DNA from: Cloeon dipterum
Taxonomy: Eukaryota; Arthropoda; Insecta; Ephemeroptera; Baetidae
Assembly (NCBI RefSeq): GCF_949628265.1
Contig: NC_088788.1
Location: 29,932,335 to 29,996,334, forward strand
Length of the DNA stretch: 64,000 nt
Direction: 5' to 3'
A model generated the notes under the pieces. The model saw only the letters and a list, made by a program, of their open reading frames with translations, was not told the origin of the DNA and made no database searches. The position numbers and the translations under genes were made by a program. How positions within the stretch are numbered: the stretch's first letter is position 1; every line of letters begins with the position of its first letter. Shown here one piece after another: positions 1 to 13,800 of this stretch.

Positions 1-2820
1 TTTATTTAAAGTCGACGAAAGAGTGGGAATTTTTAAGGCCTGACGAAGGTAAATTAAATGAGCATTTCAAAATTTTCAAAGAAAAAGTACTTTAGATGCA
101 GCGATAAATGTGCAATAAATTTGAATTTTAGGACTTTATAGCAAGCAGACATTCTGCAAAACGATGGGAGGCACAACATCTTCCTCAATATTAATAATAT
201 GATTCGTGTCGATAAATTATCTGGTGAATCGTGCAGCAGAGTCGATTAAGGCGCCTGATTCCTTCTTTGAACAAATGCAGGCGAGCTACGGTTGGGTTGC
301 GCTCAATAAATTTCATCTGCGTGTCGTTTGGTGCATTTATAAATTATGCTAGATGATATGAACCTGACATTTTGCTATTCCTTCTGTGGCTGGATTTTCA
401 AGCTCAAGGAGAAACATAGCCATTTGCGACGATTTGTCGATTCTATGATAACAACTTCCTTTTTGTTCAATGGATACGGATTTTCCTTTAACGTAATGTT
501 AAATAACTCTTTTGAAATTATAGCTATAAAAAATGAAACTGTTGAATCCGAAAAGGTGAAATAATTGATTGATAATTAATGAGTTTCAAGTTGGCTCCAC
601 TTAAGTGAATAAGCAATGAGCAGCTACCAGTTGCAACGCCTCTGAAGAAGATCAGATAAAATAAAGAGATAAAAAGTTTATCATGCACTTTTCTACAATT
701 GCCGATAGTAAAACAGCTATTGAAATTTTTCAAGAACTAACTTATTGCAGCTTTCTGAGAACGAATTATTTGGCGTGTAAAGTGTAAAAATTTAGATTTT
801 AATTAATTTTTTTTTAATTTTTAATTTTTATTACGAATGTAGAAAAATAATTTTTGGAACTTATTTAATGTTTATCGCTCGAAACAGATGAAGCAGCTTC
901 TTGTACATCCTGGTGAATATTTCAAGCCAACAGGAAATTATCACATTGCAAGTCGTGTTCGCGATATTATTCCATTTTAATTAACTTTTACGCTGCCGCA
1001 AATTTATATTGGAGCTATAAAGACAGCTCGAGGCTCTTCTAATTGCCGAATTTCATTTTCTTTGAGGGTAATATTCATCGTCTACCAATGCAATTATGTG
1101 ATGAACGATATTTCGCAAGCTAAGCGCGAAGCAGGGCACTGTGTTGTTATATATATTTTTTTACAACACGCGGAGAAGGAACTGGTTGGTTTGAAGAATG
1201 TTATTCCGTGGCAAATTGCCATCAAAGGGGCATAATCATCGCTAGAAACATGTGCGTCAATTCGCAACTTGCGCAATTCTGAAATTGGTTTCACATATTC
1301 CATTATTATGATCGATTGATATAAATTACAAATTACGCACGTCAATTAATTTGTTTGTTTACATTGCGCTCAATGCTGCGATTCGATTGAGCAATGGAAA
1401 ATACCTACAGTGTCGCTTGGGACGTGATACGATTTTAAATTTAGTAAAATGTTTCCTGCTCGAGAAAATCTCATCCCGTCAGCACATATTTCCGATCTAA
1501 CAGAAATTTAGCAAATACATAATGTTTTGAATGCTTTAAGCCAATGCGGACAATTTTTTTTAATTCCATGTTCAATTGTTCACGTCTAGACAAAAATACA
1601 ATATAAAACTACATGTATGCAAATATGAAGTGAAATTATTTAAAATAATTCATGATAGGTGTACAACAAGATTTTCCTTAAGATATTTTTTAAGAATTTT
1701 CGTCTGGTTGAAGTGATGAGTGACCAAAATTTTTGGTGACTAATTGCAGTCTTACGTAAGCGATTCATTTGGAGTCAAGTGTCTGCCAAACTGTGATGTC
1801 ACTTTCCTCCGATATAATAGTCATGAGAAATGCCAGAATATATTCAAAATCTTAACGTTCATCATATTTGACAATGAAACCGTGTGTCATGAACGCACTG
1901 GCACAGGTGATAAAAACGTACGCACGTTCTCGCGAGTGATATGTGTGCGCGCCGCCTCATTGCATTTTTTGGGCCGAGCATTGTTTTGAATCGCTTGCGT
2001 TTTGCCGCCAGATTCCCATATTGGTATGATGCGACACAAACACAATGCGCTCATTAATTCAGCCAGAATGGAAAGAATGAACAGGCAAGCTGGAAAGTCA
2101 GGTTTTATAATTTAAAGTCTGCGGTGGTCAGGCCACAATCAAAACAGCTCTTTAACTTTTCGCGCATCGTTTTATAACTGCTGATTTTTCTTCCAAGTTT
2201 TCAAGCCAGCATTTCAATTATTAACAATTGAAATCATTTGGCAGACGATCTTTTTAATATTCATCGATTTTGTTGTTCAAATTTTAAAAATCATTACACT
2301 AAACTTTAAATGAGGCTACTTTATTATAGCTATCATCTTGAGCTATATAGATTTTAAAAAATTGGGCTTCAGTGAAATCCATTTAAATGACTAGTTATAT
2401 TTTCATGTTTAGTTAAATAACACAAAACACCGGTAAAAATTATTCATCTGTCGCACTCAAGTGGCATAATTACTAAATAAATCATAAATAAAATATAAAC
2501 GCTCCCAAAGGAAGAAAACCTGTTGCTCATCAGGTTGCCAAAATGCTGAAGAAATTAACGCTCAACCTCGGGCGTCGCAATCTTCTCTCAAACCCACGGG
2601 AGAGAATCGACCACTGGCAAATTGTATTAATTTATCAAAAGCTAGCGCTTTTGCGTTTTTTACGTGTGCCTGGGCAGGCAAAGAGGCAAGGGTGGCCCGA
2701 TATGGGCCGAGATTGGCTAAGGCCGGCAGCGTGGGTCGCGTGGACAGCACCGGGGAGTGAGTGCTGGCGGGCTGGCGTGGGAGCTAGCCGAGCAGAGCAA
2801 GGACAGAATTGCCGCATCCA
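1..2820. other. AT-rich intergenic stretch, no gene recognised
   Basis: I read both strands and found only short open frames without known motifs, signal peptides or splice structure. There is a poly-T/A-rich patch near 805-835. Nothing here supports a gene, tRNA or recognisable repeat family. Confidence 0.5.
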
Positions 2821-2821
2821 G

Positions 2822-2892
2822 TCAGTCGTACCTTTACCTCACAGGGGGACCTCCGCTCACAATTCAACATGCTGCTCCGCCACACACTTACG
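2822..2892 (+). other. Candidate alternative promoter and first coding exon of the cuticular protein gene
   Basis: An arthropod-type initiator (TCAGTC) lies at 2822-2827. An ATG in good context (CAACATG) follows at 2869, with eight codons reading MLLRHTLT. The exon ends at 2892 before a GTTAGT donor, in phase 0. Joined to the phase-0 acceptor at 14319 (VVLLTLAAGEAA), it would give a well-formed signal peptide, as the exon at 4866 also does. It sits in a short GC-rich island (about 2690-2880). This is inference from frame and signal-peptide fit only. The donor is weaker than the one at 4908, and the exon may be unused. Confidence 0.3.
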
Positions 2893-4865
2893 GTTAGTAA
2901 TGCAATTTTCTGCTCTAATCAGCCTCTTTTTTAAGGACGCACAAGATAACTGTAATAATTAATTGATCTACAATTTCTATCTTATCCTAATTTAAAACTT
3001 TATTTTTAAATATAGCGGGTGGGAAAAATTGAGACTTTGAATTTTCTATAAGGATATTAATGACAATATTGAACTCAAGTATTGTTAATTTTCTATTCAA
3101 CGGAATCTGATTTTTAATATGTATTTAGGATATTTAGCTTGTTTGAATGCACACACATGTCAATATTTAAATCAATCAAGTACAGTATTATTTAAGCCAC
3201 TGCTGTTTGGGCAATGGATGAGTGAAGCCTAAAACAAAAAGTAGCAGATCGTAAGACGACAAGGATAGTAATTGCTTTTACAAGGAGAGAAAAAAACTAA
3301 AGTGTAATGCAATATTTTCAAACAAATTTTTAATACTGCACGCTGCTGTTTTTTTTTTAATTTAATGTTGCTTCGGATGCATCTCCTTTGCAACTATTTA
3401 ACAAAAATTTCAAGTAAACATAAGTTTTCGCAAGAGCTTGAAACTCCTATCAAGTCTATATATCCGTAACAATACAATCTGAGACGATGAGTGTGTTTTT
3501 GTTCTGATGGCACTTCCGCCCAATTGAATTTTTTAACAAACGTGGCCCATGTAAAACGAGATCAAATGTATCAAGGCACGCACGCAGGTCTAATTGTCCA
3601 TTCAAATGTGTAATAATTGAACCTGTTAGCGCGCAAATCAAAAAGCATGACTGTGAATATTAATGCGGTGGAAAATATGGCCTGCTGAATATCAGCACAC
3701 GTAATTAATCATTGTGCCACGGTGTTGTATGCCGGCGAGTTTATAACAATGCGCCGACCGCGCATCACTGATTTTCCACTTTGATACTAACCAAAATTAA
3801 TTAACCGGCGACAATACACGCAAGGCGTGGTCCAGGGAACAAAAACAAAATGGAAAGCAGAGAGTAGATGAGACTTACAGATTTGGGACCAAAAAGTTGC
3901 GCTCCCCAAATCCAAGGAGTTGGATGTTCTGGCCTGCGGACGCTGCCCAAAAAGGCTCTTGTTTGTTGTATTGTACATAAATTCTCGCTCGCACACAGTG
4001 GCTAATGTATTCGCGAGGCTGCGATGCAACCCACGGCCTGTGTTTCTGGTCGATTTGCATGCTAATGTGTCGAACGAGATAGCTGCGATTGAAACCATCA
4101 AAAGCGGTTTGATCAAGAGTGTCATTTATTACGCAAAGGATTCACTCGCGATTAATGGCTCTGAAACTATGAAACTCTAATGGATATTGATATGCTTTCA
4201 AAGCATGAATAATATTGATAGTAAAAAAGCATTAAAATATCCTAAATATTTAGCTAGTGATTTTTTCTCATTGTTTTTAACAAAAAATTTATGAGCCTTC
4301 TTGCAATTTGAAATTTTCATGTTTAAGTGTTAATTGCATTAGTAAATGAATCGGTTAAAATTTTAATACACCACAACTGCGCAAATTTTTTAACAATGAG
4401 ATAGCAAGATTGAAGCATGTCAAATGAGCATATCACAAAAATTCAAGTAGATTACAATACAGAGGCCCTAAACATTAAGCAACCTGCTCTAAAGTCTTTT
4501 TCCCTGAGCGATCACATAATACACCGAGCCAAAAGAGAAGGAAGTGAACCTCTTTGTTTGAAAAAGGCGTTGATTATTTATGAAAACGCCTCATTTTTTC
4601 GCGGAAGGAAGCCGGCCGCGTCGGAATTCCAGCGCTGTGACCCCGAAGGTGCTCTGGATCGGTCCCTCTCCCTTAGAAAGGTCTGCTTTCTCCATTCATC
4701 TGAAGCCGGCTGCGCGCGAACGTCTCGTTATTCTCGTTTTCATGCCTGTTGTGTCATAACGAGCATTGAGTTGTGAAGTAGCGTGCCAAGCTCAAAGGCG
4801 AGTAGTGCGACACTTGAGCCGGTGACCGCAGCATCGCGGCAGCAAAGGAGCCCAACGCACCCAAT

Positions 4866-7800
4866 ATGCGTGCCCTCGCCAACCTAGCGGCCGCTACGGC
4901 TCTTGTGGTATGTTCGGCAAACCTTTGCCAATCGTTCCGTGCGCCAATAACACGTGGTTTGCTTTGCTCGTCCACGGTAACACACCCGTGTCGGCAGGAA
5001 ACTGGAAACGAGTGCGAAACTTCCCACTAACGCCTTACCGGGAAGCTGTTCGTCCGTGGAGAGGCTGTGCTGCCCTTAGTCTAGCAGTCTCGCTATTGAC
5101 AGGGACCGTGGGATAATTGCTTCACTATTTGCTCATAGCGTCCAACCTACTTATGAATTCCACAACAATTGTGTGCTTAATGCGATTGTTAATGAAATCC
5201 TTGTTGGTTCGTTTTGTGGAGCTCGAGTTTTTCATCACCTAGCTATTTTCTTCATTTTGTCACCCAAGCATTTTAGCACACATTAGCTTCAGTCTTGTTG
5301 ACGGCATTTTGTTGAAAAAATAAATGGATCGGTGGACTTGAACAATGTAGGGTGTCTTCTCTCATCAATCAATTCTCTTCGCCATTACGGAACACAGATG
5401 TTACGCGATACTACTTCTTACCGCTGTAGCCAAACACCATAAAATAGCCAGACTGTGCCTAATCGGGTCAAAAAGAAAGTGTTTTGGGATCGAGTTTCAA
5501 TTATATCAGAGGTCGCATTTCTCCGACGACATTACGCAGGAAGGATGACGCATCGACCAGCTGTTTCCACCGCAATTTCTTCCTCGGTGAAACTAAAGAG
5601 ATGTAATTTTATTTTAGCTATTTTTTTTTTTTTTTTTTTTGAATCGGTTTAGTATTAATTTTCATGCAGTTGTGTGGCCCACCCACGAGAATTCAGTGGA
5701 AAATTAAATTTCTCGTCTGAATTCGATGCACGCGTGATCCCATCAGACACGGCTATGGAATCACAATTCGCGGCTTTTTAAATCGGAGAACAAAGCGAAC
5801 GAAAAGGAAAAGCCGATCTTCCAAATTGCTGGCGGCAATTGCAGCTCTCGCAAAACCCATTGTGTAACGCGGCGTGCAAAAAACAAACTCGGCAAGTCGT
5901 TCACTCTGTCAGTAGCACACACATCACTATTTTAGTCTCGCGGTGCGTGCCGGCTTCTGAGATCGCATAATTCCGCGTCTCGCAGCATCACAAACTGCCG
6001 AGATTTGTAAACATGGCAAAAAATTCAAGGGCAGCTATGACTGGAATTCGTAAAACGTACGTGTTTTGATGAAGGAACAGCGCAAGTTTGGAGCCAGAAA
6101 TGGACATGTCATCTCGTTTGAGCCCATCATTGCCATATTTTCGTGAAAATGTTTGTTTACATTTTAAGAACTCAAATATTTTTACCTCGGGAAATACGGA
6201 AGAAAAAAACGAACAATTTTACACAAAAATCTTAGGCTTTTACTCCGACGCAACAGCAGGAAAGAAAGTTCGCAAGAAATCAACCGCATAAATTGATTGA
6301 TAATCGGAAATCCCATTTGTCCGGTGAGCTTCCTTAGCTCTCACTGACGTTTTTAAATAAATCGCAGAGTCGTGACAAAAGTTAATCGTAATTTCTCCAT
6401 TATGTTAATCCTCGACGAGCACAAAGCGGTGATCAACGCACGTGTGCTCCGACAGACAGGTAAAAATAAGTCTGCCTCGGGCTAATAGGTTTGTTTAACT
6501 ACCGCCTTCGATTCAGTTGCTCACTTTGTTGTCATAAAAAGCCAATAAATGCGTTCTATTGTGACATGAAGATGAGATAATGCCGAGGTTATAGCTAAAG
6601 AAAGGTGGAAATAAGCGGTTAGTGTCAGAGGAAGCAGACAACTCTATTTCGTATCGTTGAAGACCCAATGAAAATTATGCGTCGTTTTGTCAGGAAGAAG
6701 GGCAATAAAAATTTCTCTTCTGTTGTGACACTTATTTGGTTTCAAAAATAGTTTTTGACACAGGAGTATTTCCTGTTTAAAGATTTTTATAAGTTTCTTG
6801 AAATATAATTTTGAATGCAGGTTGATATGTTTTCAGAAATTATTCCTTTTAGTCAATATTTGTCAGAATATATTTTATGTTGCTTGATTTTACAAACCGA
6901 ACAATTCTGAAGCTAAAACGGAGAAAGTTCAGCATTTTCATTAATGTTTCCTGGTTTCAAGAAAATGCCTTATTCAAAGAAATGCATGAAAATGTTGACT
7001 AAGCTTATGCAAATTTCGCGATTTAAAAAACATATTTTACTAAGCATTTTGCAAAATTGTTCACCACCTGATGAATGTCGAAAAGACGCAGTTGGTGTTG
7101 GTGTCTATCGCAAGTATCAAGACGAAAATCTTTCACAACAATGCTAATTAAATTAGACATTTTTTATGCAGAGTCCAAAGAATAATGAATCGCAAATTAC
7201 GGCTAGGGAACCTCTCCGATATTGCCTAACCGCAAAGTCGGCTTTCCATCTTAATTGAGATCAGCGCACATTAACCTTTTTGAGTGGCGATTTGCATAAT
7301 AAATCACTGAGCGAAACAATATTGACGTTGCTCATCCTCTCTCACACAATAAGCAGTGGAAAAAGGGAAAATTCCAGCGGCAGACGCACATCCCACGTGA
7401 AATTAACGACACACTGCTGCAAAACGCCATGCTTTATTATGAAACCATAGACAGTCAGAGCCTGCCAGACAGACAGTGAAGAGAGCCAGTCAACGCGCGC
7501 GAGAGCAGATTCCCTTTTTGTCTCGTTTAACTTCTCCTTTTACGGCAGCGAGAGGATATAAAGTATAAAGACTATGATCGACTTATATTTATATTCCCTG
7601 CGTCGAATCTTAACAAGTGCTGCTTGAGTTGATCCGATATTGCATAATTTGCCTTGGGTTCACGATTTAGATTGCGAGAGCACACATTTTATACCTGTAG
7701 CAGGAGAATGATTACAGCTTCCCAATGTCCATTTGCGTTGGATGCAAGGAAAATGCACCCACGCGAGAAATTATGGTTTGTGTGCACATCGTGCAATCAT

Positions 7801-10800
7801 GTGGTGCGTGGAAAAAAACCGAATTATATTAACAAAAAGTAAAGTGTTGGACGCACAGGTGCATTGCAGGCTTTTGGTAATGAACAAGAAGCAAAGCTCT
7901 TCGGGTCATTCCTACTTTCCTACGCCAACTTGTATCTCGTCTAAAATAAATAAATTAAAAGCCAAAATTATTTGCCGAATTTTCAAGGGGTTCCTTTTAA
8001 AGGCTTTTCTTATTTTATGACAGCGTACTCAAAATATTTAGATCTCACGTTAGACTTTTGATGGTATGAGGTTGATAGCGTCTAAACGGATTTAACCCAA
8101 AAATGAAGAGCATTTTTGTAAAGTTTCAATCTTTTATTCAAATAGCTCTTTTCATTTTCATTTTAACTTGCCACATTTAGAACGCATGAGTTTCAAAAGG
8201 CATTAAAACTGGTATATTAACATGCGCAATGTTGAGTTCACAAACGATGCATGACTCACTTGCATAGGCGGATTGCGAGGCTAATCAAGCAAGGAAATTC
8301 TCTTCACACAATTGCATAATTTCAAGGAAATAAATGTAGTATTTTAGAAACTTTTCCTGAATTTCTTCGTGCGTATGCAACTCAAAAGCGTCACAGATGT
8401 CAATGCTCGTATCTATTTTCAGAAAATGGAATATGTTAACTCATTCTTAGCTTGTCTTTTTGCGTACGTTACTGGTTTCCGACCTTTGCTACACTGAAAG
8501 TAGTGCGACCATTGCTGAAATCGCTTTAAATCGAACACGCTGAGCTGCTGACGTTTCACGGCAAGGCGAACCGGTATGTGCGTGGGCGTATGGAGCGACG
8601 CAAAACAATAAAATACACACGGTTTGCGAATGACATCGAAATAGCTGTCCCTTTACTCTTTGTTTCCATTCAGACCGCGCCTAATCGTGGGATAAACTCA
8701 CAATCAGAAAATTATGACAGCGCAGGACTGAAGATGCAGATGAGGTGAACATGAACTCGCGAGAATAATTACTGTAGATTTTCAGAGCAGCTCGTAAAAT
8801 CTCCAGTTGCAAAACAAAAGGTGCTGAGGCAATAGAGCGGTTATAAACAAACAGATTTATATCGTCCGAGTAGGGAAACGCGAAGGGCGGTGTGTGTGAT
8901 TAACAAACAGCTCGGCTTGATCTCTGCGTGTGTCGTACACCTTGTGCGTGGACGCGACTCTTTTCAATCAAGGCGAACCTCGAGTAATCTCTGCGCAGCG
9001 CGTATATTTATGATTATTGCTCCGCATGGCAGAGCAATTTATTTATTGGTTCATTACAGGGAAAGAGCTGTCTGGCACGCAGATGAGATGCTTTTTGTTT
9101 CATTTGGAGAGGCAACTCGCTTTCTATCATGAAAAACAATTTATGAGAATGGGGATTGAATTATGAATGGGATATACGTGAATGAGGAAACTAAGGATAT
9201 TTCGTGTGGGGTAAATTTATAAGCAGATTATTTATACCTATCATTTAATTTAAAAAAGTATGGATCCCTATAGGAGTAGGAAAATTTCCCCCAAAATTTT
9301 TATTTTTACGGTATTTAAAGAGCTAGAGAAGGTGCATGAAAAAATTATTGCCACTCACAAACGTATCGGTTGATTGAAAAACGAAGGAATGATCACTTTT
9401 ACTGTACAATGAGACTTTCGTGACAGCACGTGAAGTGCCGAACAAGAATCGCAAATTCAAGTGGCGTCCTGACTTTCACAGGGCCGCTGAGTATTCCAAT
9501 ATATTTGCCCGCTACTTTCGCACAACAGCTTTTGTCCGGCGGCTAAAACATTTTTCTTCAATGCACTGGGCGTTTGCTCTTCGTGCTATTGAACGAAAAA
9601 ACTAGATGAAGTGTGAAATTAATAATGCGTTCGATAAAAGCGAGCGGCGCGCTTGACAAGGATTTATTTTTATTGCAATGCACGACTCGTGCCCCGCTAT
9701 GTTTACTATAACGACCACGCACCTTTGGCGGGCATTATGCACTCTGCGTCATTAATAAAATACACGTTGTATTTAGCGCTAATAAAATATTCTGGACGCA
9801 TGGTACAACTAACCTTGGTTACTTTTACAGAACACAATGAGACAAATATGCGAAACCCGATTCGGTGAAGCGAAAATTATGTCCAAGTTTCTAGGCGCTT
9901 TAAAATTTATTCCGGTCCAATAAAGGTTTTCCATCAGGCCGCACCCAAGTAATTCTCCTTCAAATTCGCCTTTGCATCTGGCATTACAGCAAATTCTTGC
10001 TCGAGTTTGATAAATCAATAATTGGGCGAGTACCAATCCAAGTGAGCTTTCCTCACGACTTCGTGCTTTGATGTTGTTCTTTCATCTGAAATAATTACTG
10101 ATAAAGCCGATCAGAATTTATCTTTTAAATAAAATTCTTTCATCTTGAGGAGATTTCTTGCAGCGATATTGGATTATGATCTTACTGGTAGTACGATATT
10201 TTCCTATTTTGTCTCACATGTGTGAACTAAAAGAGTCAATCATTTTAATCTGCCTTTGAATTCTGACTGTGTGTTACCGGTTGGCGGCAAGACTGAGGAT
10301 ATTTTATCGCACGATCGCACCTTTGATAACGTGCCAATTAAATCGCTGGAATCAAAGCGTGCATTGTTTTGTCTCTGGGATAAAGTCAAGGCTAAACGCC
10401 TTGAAAATGTTAAATTTGTGTGCTGCTAGGCTCTAAAGAAATTTCACTCTCATGAATAAAAACAAAACCGTAAAAATATAGCATTCAGATTGTTAAAAGC
10501 TACAATGATTGGCCGCGGCCTTTGCGGTTAGTGTGGGTTAACCTGGGCCCAGGTTTGTTTTGTGGGCGGGCGCCACCGTCTCCGGAGTTTTCTCATAATT
10601 GACCTTAAAGAATAAGTAGTAAGAAAAGTTTTTCTCCTTTTACCGCTTTCAATTTGTGCAACTCCAGGCTAGAAATTTTGCCAAGGTCACGCGCGAGCAA
10701 AGAAAGAGTGCAAATTTGGCTTACAATCTGACATCTCTGACGAGCTGACAAAGGGGAAAACGCGCGGCGGCCTCTCACTTTTAGCCCCAATTGCGGAGAA

Positions 10801-13800
10801 ATATGTATCAGCACCTTTGTTGAGCAAAGATCGTGTATGCACCCCGCGGGCACGTCAAAGGGCGCATTCAAGAGGAGCTGCGCGCACTCGAGCTAATTAA
10901 TCGGGATTCTCGAGTTGCAATTCGGCATTCGGGTGTGATGAAACGCGTCGTGCTTTGCCTCCGCGATAGGGCAGACTCCCTTCAGAAGAACTTTCTCAGA
11001 AAGGCGTTAATCCCTTGAGACCTGCTTTCTGGATCTGATTTCTCTATTCGCTGGCGTAAATAAATTACTTTTACCCGCGGAAAGCAATGAGATGGATTGT
11101 GGAATGACGCAAATCGATTTTCTCCTTATTTGTTGCCAATCGCATTCCGCACATTCTGCAACTCGCCCATTTAGGAGATAAGATTCCACCCGTATCGACA
11201 TCTAACCTATTTTTAGAAATAAAAATATTTTTATGTTTTTTGCACGGATGGCTATTTAGAGAAAGTAAACTTCTGTCGGTTATTCAGAACGACGGATGCT
11301 GTGTATATGCAAATTCTGATTCCAAACTGGTAGAGATTAACAAAGCTGCTCAAGTTTATTCAAACTAACGAACATAGCAGAAGCAGGAAATCAAATCCAC
11401 CTAATACATAAAGCGAAAGCTCATATATTTTTGGAACACATAACAGTCAAGATTCATTTAAAAATGGATTCTACTATGGCCACAGATGACTGGATTTTAG
11501 GTTAATCATTGCCAAACGACCAAAACATGGAATCTAATTAATCTCCGAAATTAGATTTTTCACACGTCCCGCTAGAGAAGACAGATGTAACCTGAAGCGA
11601 GAAAAGTCGTGGTGCTAAAGATTTTATTGGGCAAATGTTTGCACACTCTCTTAACAGTGACGAGAGTTAATCATCAAAAAGGAGTATATTATCTAACACA
11701 AGTCTGGCTGGTTACGCCGACGCGGAGTCATCAGCTTCAATTAAAGTGACGCGTTCGCTTTCATTTCATGTCTGGCAACCAGCTCATTTTGCGTGCGTGA
11801 AATTTCACTGCCAATGCCAATCTGCCCTCAATTAAATGCGGACAAACAATGAAAGTCTTTGATATTTTCCAACGCCCCAACTGTAATGTAAGAGTGATTC
11901 TTAGCTTTCATTATAAATATTCCAAATCTGTGATCAAGTGATTTAAATTTATACAAGTTTTTATACTTATTGTGTTGTTTTATATTTGAATTGTACTGTA
12001 ATGTAGCACACCTTGAGTGTTGACAAAATTTATCATCATTATAAATATTTCAAAATTGTAAACGTTTTCGACAAAGTGAAAATCTGGTTTTCATTCAGGA
12101 AACATCCTTAAAATCTTTAAAATGAAAAAAATGGAGGTTCATTAAAAAATATTGTTTTGAAATGGTTTTATTTGAAAGAGCTCCCGGAAAAATCTAATTT
12201 TATTCTTGTGGACACGCATTTAATAAAACGAAATTTTTGTTTCTAATCTTGTCCCAACTGGAGTCATTGATAGTCAACACTTAATACCATAATAAATTGA
12301 GCTGCGATCACAGCATTGCAACAATTCTTCCCCCGACACAAATTCAGTTCACTTATCCGTTTGGCCTTTGCCCTGCGTCAATTAGAGCCATGCGTTCCTG
12401 ATAGAAGAGTTGAGATGGAAAGTTTCACCAGACCATCTGGTTGCGCCGAACGTGTACACGTTTTCCTGGTTTCACGTGCGTTGCTTCGAATGCACTTCTC
12501 GGCGTCTGGGGATTTATAAATTGCCATGCTCGGGAAAAATTCTCTTTGTTACGCCTGCCCATTATTGACGGCGCCTCGCGAATCACGTAATCGCGGCTCA
12601 CATCACCAAGCGCAGCGGCACGCGCATTACACACACGTTATTAGCCGCTTTTAGAGCAAGATCCCATGTTTGGTCAGTTCCCACTTTCTCCCGCCCACTG
12701 AAACCACTACCTGGAAAAATTACGTTATAACCAGACAAGTATTATACAATTAGATTAGTATGCTTGCTTATCTCTTGATGGCACTTCGCAGTCCAGTTAC
12801 TTTGTTGTGATTGCCCATTTCTGTACGGCGATCTGGTTTACTAACAATCTTGACTTGCAAGTCAATCAGGTTGGCTTGTATTAGATGCATAACAATTAGT
12901 TGGATTGAAACGTTCTTGTATTGGAATAAATTAAGTTATTATTTAAACTCTGAATTAATCTGACAAAACGTCATTTAGGAATTCTAATTGAGTGAATAAA
13001 TCACTTCTAAGTTCTAAGTCTGCAGTTTGTTTTATAATGGAGAAAGTACCATAAATCCGAGCATCTGTTGGTCTGTACTCTAATCCTCAAGTCCAATTTT
13101 TGTTTGAGAGACGGTCTTGAGATCGTGAGATTGCTTCTAAGAATGCAGCTCGGCAGCCAGTATGCAAATGAGCGCATTTGGACGTGATAAAACAACATCC
13201 TCGCTTTTAGCTGCGGCTCTCGCGGGAGGAGCACATTTTTCACGATTGGCGGGGCATTAAATTTTATTGCAAAGTGATAAATAACAATAAAGGTGGAAAA
13301 CCGAGCGGAGCGCGCGACTCCCACAGTGGAAACGATTGCTTTTCGGAGGTTTTGCGGTGTGCGTGAAAGGCGCACACTTTATACACAAATAAATCATCCT
13401 GGGAGCAGCGCCTGAAAATTGCACTTTTGTTGAAAATGGACCTTTACGGCCGTGACGACACAATATAACGAAGGATTGAAGAGCATGAATGAGTTTGATT
13501 TAGTGCTGCTCGAGAATGGCATTTCCGCGGAGGTGTGAATGTAGCTGGATATTGATTATGGATCTCTCTTAAAATTATTTATAGAGAAATCATAAACATT
13601 TGTGGGAAAGAAATAAATAACGTAGGAACGCGTTGCTATACAAATATTCACTGCCCATGAGTTGAAATATTTAGCTTTTTATTTATTATTCAAGTATTAA
13701 TATTAATACACTACAAGAAAAATATAATTAGGATAAAATCTCGCAGGAAATAAACAAAGTACAAACAGTGCGTTTTACGGAACGGCCAATTTGACGCAAA

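Noticed and set aside
2543-2962. 139-residue plus-strand frame in the GC-rich island
   Set aside because: No motif, signal or family resemblance. The GC content alone explains the open frame.
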